Assembly (NCBI GenBank): GCA_031278415.1
Contig: JAITKN010000077.1
Span: 1-33,798 of the forward strand
DNA: 33,798 nucleotides
Direction of reading: 5' to 3'
Source of the DNA: Oscillospiraceae bacterium
GTDB lineage: Bacteria > Bacillota > Clostridia > Oscillospirales > Oscillospiraceae
Positions 30,029 to 33,798 of this stretch are shown here, piece by piece. The position numbers and the translations under genes were made by a program. How positions within the stretch are numbered: the stretch's first letter is position 1; each line of letters starts with the position of its first letter. The notes under the pieces are model-generated. The model was given only the letters and a program-made list of their open reading frames with translations. It made no database searches and was not told the DNA's origin.

Positions 30029-31372
30029 GTGAAACATTACGATATCATAGGCGGAGAAAGGCTTACGGGTAATGTTGACATCAGCGGCACTAAGAATGCG
30101 GCTGTTGCGATAATTGCGGCGGCGCTGGCTGTTGACGGGGTTTGCTATATCGACAATATTCCGGAGGTTGGCGATGTTACTACGATTATGGAAATTTTGA
30201 CATGTCTCGGCGCGTTGATTACCCGTGTTGCGCCGAACGCGTACAGCATTGACTGCCGTGATGTTAAACCTGACGCGGTGGCGCGGGTAGAACTGTACGG
30301 CAAATGCAGGGCGTCGTATTATGCGCTTGGCGCGTTGCTCGGCAGATTCGGCGAGGCGATAGTCGCGACTCCGGGCGGATGCGATTTCGGCTACGGTTCA
30401 AGCGGGCGTCCGATAGACCAACACATAAAGGGGTTTGAGGCGCTTGGCGCGGATGTTGAGCATTCCGGCGGCTGGATTCGCGCCGTTAACAACGGTAAGA
30501 AACTGCGCGGCAACCGAATTTATATGGATGTCGTATCGGTGGGCGCGACGATTAATACGATTCTGGCGGCGGTATTTGCCGAGGGAACGACGATTATTGA
30601 AAACGCGGCACTTGAGCCGCATGTGGTTGATTTGGCAAACTTCCTGAATAAGATGGGCGCGGCGGTGCGCGGCGCGGGCAGCAGTACCATCCGCGTTTAC
30701 GGGGTTGACCGCCTTGTCGGCGGGGATTACAGCATTCTGCCGGATCAAATTGAGGCGGGTACGTATCTGTGTATGGCGGCGGCTACCGGCGGAAAGATTA
30801 CGGTTCGCAACGTAGTCCCGAGACACTTATACTGTATCACGAGCAAATTAAGCGATATGGGCGTACGCATTGAAGAGAACGGGGATTGCGTTACAGCATC
30901 GTCGGCGCGAAAGCGGCTGAGAAGCACAAATGTCAAGACGGCGCCGTATCCGGGATTCCCAACCGATATGCAACCGCAGATAACTACTCTCCTGTGCATT
31001 GCGGACGGAACCGGCAAAGTGACCGAAGCGGTCTGGGACAATCGCTTTCAATACCTGGAACAGCTTCAAAATATGGGCGCTATTGTCTCGCAAAGCGGAC
31101 GTGACGCCGTTATTGAAGGGAGCGCCAAGCTCACCGGAGCGCCGATAATCGCCACGGATTTACGCGCGGGCGCGGCGATGGTCATCGCGGGTCTCGCCGC
31201 GGAGGGAGTTACGCGCATCAGCGATGTTTGGGAGATTGAGCGCGGATATGAAGACATCGTCGAGAAACTTCGGCGTTTGGGCGCGAACATTACCATTCAT
31301 AACGACATCGAAGTGGTAGAGACATCCGATATAGCGGGCGGCGGCAGCAGAGCGGAGGGCGGCGCGGCGTAA
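30029..31372 (+). CDS. murA: UDP-N-acetylglucosamine 1-carboxyvinyltransferase (MurA)
   Basis: A 447-residue EPSP-synthase-fold enzyme that transfers enolpyruvyl from PEP to UDP-GlcNAc, the first committed step of peptidoglycan synthesis in the cytosol. K22 and N23 (GTKNAAV) bind substrate. The catalytic, fosfomycin-sensitive cysteine is C118 in TPGGCDFG. The active-site Asp is in YPGFPTDMQPQ, and the C-terminal Arg loop is DLRAGAAMVIAGLA. The loop after C118 reads CDFGYGSSGRPID, four residues longer than the common CAIGSRPID form. A short Gly-rich tail (SDIAGGGSRAEGGAA) ends the protein. The start is GTG 30029, 8 nt after GAGGAGG (30014-30020). The stop overlaps the walJ start (TAATG). First gene of the murA-walJ-rlmH unit. 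Confidence 0.94.
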   Translation: MKHYDIIGGERLTGNVDISGTKNAAVAIIAAALAVDGVCYIDNIPEVGDVTTIMEILTCLGALITRVAPNAYSIDCRDVKPDAVARVELYGKCRASYYALGALLGRFGEAIVATPGGCDFGYGSSGRPIDQHIKGFEALGADVEHSGGWIRAVNNGKKLRGNRIYMDVVSVGATINTILAAVFAEGTTIIENAALEPHVVDLANFLNKMGAAVRGAGSSTIRVYGVDRLVGGDYSILPDQIEAGTYLCMAAATGGKITVRNVVPRHLYCITSKLSDMGVRIEENGDCVTASSARKRLRSTNVKTAPYPGFPTDMQPQITTLLCIADGTGKVTEAVWDNRFQYLEQLQNMGAIVSQSGRDAVIEGSAKLTGAPIIATDLRAGAAMVIAGLAAEGVTRISDVWEIERGYEDIVEKLRRLGANITIHNDIEVVETSDIAGGGSRAEGGAA

Positions 31373-32130
31373 TGAGGTTCAGGACTTTCAGCAGCGGTTC
31401 CGACGGAAATTCCGCTTTGGTATGGCAAAGCGGAACATACATACTCATTGATGCGGGCATCTCTTTGCGGAGGATTACCAAGTCGTTGGCGGAATGTGGA
31501 ATCACTCCCGATAAACTCTCCGCCGTACTCATTACGCACGAACACCGCGACCACATCGGCGGTCTGGATATGCTGCATAAGCATTACCCCGATATCCCGC
31601 TGTATATGTCTTGCGGAACGGCGCGCGCAATAGGGCTTGACGACGCCGAATGTGGATTCAGCGGAACGCTTGTCATCGGTGATCTGCTTGCGGGAGCGTT
31701 CGAGACGTCTCACGATTCCGAGCAGTCGTATGGGTTCACTTTTTCGGACGGCAAGCGGAAGTTGGCGTATGCTACTGACCTCGGCAAGGTCACGGCGGCG
31801 GTTCAAAATGCTGTACTCGGCGCGCATATGGCGTTTTTGGAAAGCAATCACGACAGCCGTATGCTTCGCTCGGGACCGTACCCATATGCGCTGAAACGCA
31901 GGATCGCGGGCGATTCCGGACATCTGTCAAACGATGACGCGGCGGACTTCGCGGCGCTTCTGGCGGCAAACGGCACGGAACAAATCTCCTTGGCCCACCT
32001 CAGTCACGAGAATAACGCTCCGCAAATCGCGCTTGATACTGTGGTGTCGCGACTTAACTGCTATGGTTATCGCGATACGGCGGTTGACGTCGCTCCGCGG
32101 TGGGATTTAAGCAATATTTACGAGGTTTGA
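31372..32130 (+). CDS. walJ: Metallo-beta-lactamase fold hydrolase, WalJ (YycJ) family
   Basis: 252 residues with the zinc-binding motif HEHRDH (56-61), an N-terminal FSSGSDGNSALV typical of the YycJ/WalJ group, and further metal-ligand candidates in YATDLGKV, ESNHD and GHLSNDDAA, then LAHLSHENN. WalJ is encoded in or near the walRK cell-wall two-component operon in Bacillota and is linked to coordinating division with replication; the enzymatic substrate is uncertain, and a 5'-3' exonuclease activity has been reported for it. The ATG shares a base with the murA stop (TAATG), and rlmH follows after 3 bp. The pairing with rlmH, also seen in the yyc region of Bacillus, supports the assignment. 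No walRK genes are in this window. Confidence 0.9.
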   Translation: MRFRTFSSGSDGNSALVWQSGTYILIDAGISLRRITKSLAECGITPDKLSAVLITHEHRDHIGGLDMLHKHYPDIPLYMSCGTARAIGLDDAECGFSGTLVIGDLLAGAFETSHDSEQSYGFTFSDGKRKLAYATDLGKVTAAVQNAVLGAHMAFLESNHDSRMLRSGPYPYALKRRIAGDSGHLSNDDAADFAALLAANGTEQISLAHLSHENNAPQIALDTVVSRLNCYGYRDTAVDVAPRWDLSNIYEV

Positions 32131-32133
32131 GCT

Positions 32134-32625
32134 ATGGTCAAAATCAACATAATTTGTATCGGGAAAATTAAAGAGGGGTTCTTCGCGGACGCCGCTAAAG
32201 AGTACATTAAACGGCTTGAGGCTTATTGCCGGCTGACAATTGAAGAAATCCCGGAGACACGCGTTACGCCTAACGCGCACGAGGGCGACATTGAAGCGGC
32301 TCTCGCCAAGGAGGCGGCGGCGTTGGAGCTTCGACTCCCGGGGCGCGGGAAGCAGGGTCTGACTGCCGCGATGTGCGTCGAGGGAAAACAGCTCGGCAGC
32401 GAACAATTTTCCAAGTTGCTGAAAACTTGCGAAAGCGTTGGGAAAACTCCCATCTACTTCATCATCGGCGGCTCGAACGGTCTGCACCCGCGCGTTAAGG
32501 AACAGGCGGATCTGCTTATATCGGCGTCCGAAATGACTTTCCCGCACCATTTGTTTCGGGTGATGCTGCTGGAGCAAATATACCGTGCCTACAAAATCGC
32601 TGAAGGCAGCAAGTATCATAAGTGA
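32134..32625 (+). CDS. rlmH: 23S rRNA pseudouridine-1915 N3-methyltransferase (RlmH)
   Basis: A 163-residue SPOUT-class methyltransferase, full length for RlmH. It methylates pseudouridine 1915 in helix 69 of 23S rRNA on the assembled 70S ribosome using S-adenosylmethionine. The knotted cofactor site is visible as FIIGGSNGLHP (109-119), then SEMTFPHHLFRVMLLEQIYRA and the invariant C-terminal GSKYHK. GAGG (32122-32125) lies 8 nt before the ATG. Last gene of the murA-walJ-rlmH unit; no convincing rho-independent terminator was seen in the 61 bp before the next promoter. Confidence 0.96.
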   Translation: MVKINIICIGKIKEGFFADAAKEYIKRLEAYCRLTIEEIPETRVTPNAHEGDIEAALAKEAAALELRLPGRGKQGLTAAMCVEGKQLGSEQFSKLLKTCESVGKTPIYFIIGGSNGLHPRVKEQADLLISASEMTFPHHLFRVMLLEQIYRAYKIAEGSKYHK

Positions 32626-32686
32626 TTTTGAAACGCTGATATTTTAACGGCGAGATTACTCCTGAAATATTTTTACAAAAAAACGC

Positions 32687-32715
32687 TTGACACCGCCATT
32701 CCGGCGTGGTACAAT
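32687..32715 (+). promoter_or_regulatory. Strong promoter of the LRR gene
   Basis: Consensus TTGACA (32687-32692), a 17-bp spacer ending in TGG (extended -10, 32707-32709), and TACAAT (32710-32715). AAAGGAG (32740-32746) then lies 10 nt before the ATG at 32757. It is one of the best promoter matches in the window and indicates that the out-of-frame gene downstream is meant to be expressed. Confidence 0.78.
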
Positions 32716-32756
32716 GCGAATATAAAAATTTTTGCGCACAAAGGAGATTACCCCAA

Positions 32757-33798
32757 ATGGTAAAATTTAACAATAAATTTACCCCCCCCCCCCCCAATTT
32801 TCGTCAAATAACGTAAATTTACGCCGATTTATTACGCTCGCGATTGCAACCGCGCTCCTGATAACCCTCGCGCCGAGTTTTACACTCAACCTGACGGCAA
32901 AGGCGGAGGATGGCGGTATAGCGATTGACGAACAAAACTTCCCGGACGGGACCTTTCGCTATTACGTTAAAGCCTTTGATACAGACAAAGATGATGTTCT
33001 GACAACGGTGGAAATCGCGAAGGTTATAACAATGAATGTTTCTTTAGCATACCTATCTCCCTTATCCGTATCTTCCTTGGTAGGAATTGAACATTTCACC
33101 GCGCTTACATATTTGGATTGCAGCGGCAGTCAGCTGACAGCGTTGGATGTGTCAAAAAATGCCGCGCTTACAGTTTTGGATTGCTCCGGCGCCGCTCTGA
33201 CCAAGTTGGACGTGTCCAACTGCACCATGCTTGCAAGGTTTGGTTGCAGCCACAATCAGCTGAAAGAGTTGGACGTGTCCACTTGTCCCGCGCTTAAATG
33301 GTTTAATTGTGACAAAAACGTTCTGACGAAGTTGGACGTGTCAAAAAATGCCGCGCTTACAGTTTTGAATTGCGAGGACAATCAGCTGAAAGAGTTGGAC
33401 GTATCCGGGCTTGACAAACTTTATTTGCTGTATTGCCAAAACAATGAACTGACAACGCTGAATCTGTCCGGTTGCATATCGTTTACAAATTTAAATTGCT
33501 CCAACAATAACCTGACCGAGCTGGACTTGCCCGTGCCTGATCAGTATAGTTTTGTGCGGTTGGAGGCGACCGGCAATAACCTGACATATGTAGATTTGTC
33601 GAACTATTCCGTGACAGGGTATGCCTCGTTGTTATTAGGTTCCCAGGTCGTGCCGGTTACGCTTACCAATGACGGCAAAGGAACGTACTCGGCGTCGATC
33701 AGAATAGGCGAGCTTACAGATGATCCGCCGGAGGGCGCGGCGTATACACTCGTCGAGGGCGAACCGATGGGAACGCTCATGGTTACCGACACCTCAAT
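32757..33798 (+). CDS. Secreted leucine-rich-repeat protein, 5' part; frame broken at a C14 tract
   Basis: Partial gene running off the window. The ATG at 32757 has a good ribosome site (32740-32746) and strong promoter. Codon 9 enters a run of 14 C (32782-32795); read as is, translation ends after 19 codons at TAA 32814-32816. The protein continues in another frame, which has a stop at 32774-32776 and no ATG, GTG or TTG before its signal peptide. One more C (or two fewer) joins the frames. That frame encodes a basic region (NLRR), a hydrophobic segment and a likely signal-peptidase site after AKA (32897-32905). An EF-hand-like loop DTDKDDVLTTVE follows (32978-33013), then about seven 21-residue repeats of type LDVSxxxxLTxLxCxxNxL to about 33600. 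The C-terminus, and any anchor, is outside the window. Likely a surface or secreted binding protein. A homopolymer sequencing error is the alternative to a phase-OFF state. Confidence 0.82.
32782..32795 (+). repeat. Homopolymer of 14 C within the LRR coding region
   Basis: Fourteen consecutive C directly after ATAAATTTA, 25 bp into the coding region. Homopolymers of this length slip at high frequency during replication and are typical of phase-variable contingency genes. The present length puts the signal peptide out of frame with the start codon. Confidence 0.93.
33089..33600 (+). repeat. 63-bp repeats encoding 21-residue LRR units
   Basis: A 63-bp period is clear: LDVS...LTVLDCSGAAL and similar units recur with a Cys before each turn. 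The stretch GTCAAAAAATGCCGCGCTTA is identical at 33151 and 33340, an offset of 189 bp (three units), showing recent unit duplication or gene conversion inside the array. The mirror array lies at 199-710. Confidence 0.85.

Larger units (their letters stand above)
16900..33798 (+). repeat. Right arm of a perfect 33.8-kb inverted repeat
   Basis: This arm runs from the axis (between 16899 and 16900) to the window edge, with all 15 genes on the plus strand. Full gene notes are given under this arm. The axis reads AAGCGCGGC|GCCGCGCTT with no spacer. The outer end stops inside the LRR gene at exactly the same base as the left arm does. Confidence 0.97.

Noticed and set aside
1-33798. CRISPR arrays, tRNA or rRNA genes, prophage or defence systems
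   Set aside because: I found no regular direct repeats with unique spacers, no tRNA-like cloverleaf or rRNA stretch, and no recognisable phage or defence genes. The only tandem repeats are the 15-bp units and the LRR coding units.

Overview
The window is one large perfect inverted repeat. Bases 1-16899 are the reverse complement of bases 16900-33798, with no spacer at the axis. Position p pairs with 33799-p. Every gene pair has mirrored coordinates and an identical translation, and the two outer ends match to the last base. The real information content is therefore about 16.9 kb. The left arm repeats the right arm on the minus strand. A zero-spacer, zero-divergence palindrome of this size is not expected to survive in a bacterial chromosome, and the axis falls inside a truncated IS30-type transposase. 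The simplest reading is a contig folded back on itself (assembly or amplification artefact). A real inverted duplication cannot be excluded from sequence alone.

The gene content suggests an anaerobic Bacillota, probably class Clostridia. It carries a 2-hydroxyacyl-CoA dehydratase activase-type protein, a murA-walJ-rlmH cluster, strong AGGAGG-type ribosome sites, sigma-A-like promoters, and a secreted leucine-rich-repeat protein with an EF-hand-like loop, a style common in gut Clostridia. Genus cannot be assigned.

Right arm, axis outwards, all genes on the plus strand: (A) a 98-residue C-terminal remnant of an IS30 transposase (16900-17196); (B) a promoter made partly from a 15-bp tandem repeat, then a Cys4 mini-protein, an MFS transporter with a TTG start, and lepA (17329-20591); (C) a TTGACA promoter, then an unrecognised two-pass membrane protein and a PmbA/TldE-like protein overlapping by 4 bp (20746-22958); (D) telA, a TPM-domain membrane protein, a 992-residue acyl-CoA dehydratase activase-like protein and asnS, closely packed or overlapping (23047-29328); (E) a ModE-type winged-helix protein (29422-29757); (F) an extended -10 promoter and nested inverted repeats, then murA, walJ and rlmH (30029-32625); (G) a strong promoter and the 5' part of a secreted LRR gene running off the edge (32757-33798). 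The left arm is G to A in mirror image on the minus strand (1-16899).

Most genes are housekeeping: translation (lepA, asnS, rlmH), cell wall (murA, walJ) and envelope stress (telA/TPM). The most interesting biology is the LRR gene. A run of 14 C sits between its start codon and its signal peptide, and at this length the gene is out of frame, as expected of a phase-variable surface protein in its OFF state. Secondary points are a four-residue insertion next to the catalytic cysteine of MurA and an activase that lacks the C-terminal part usual in its long clostridial relatives.
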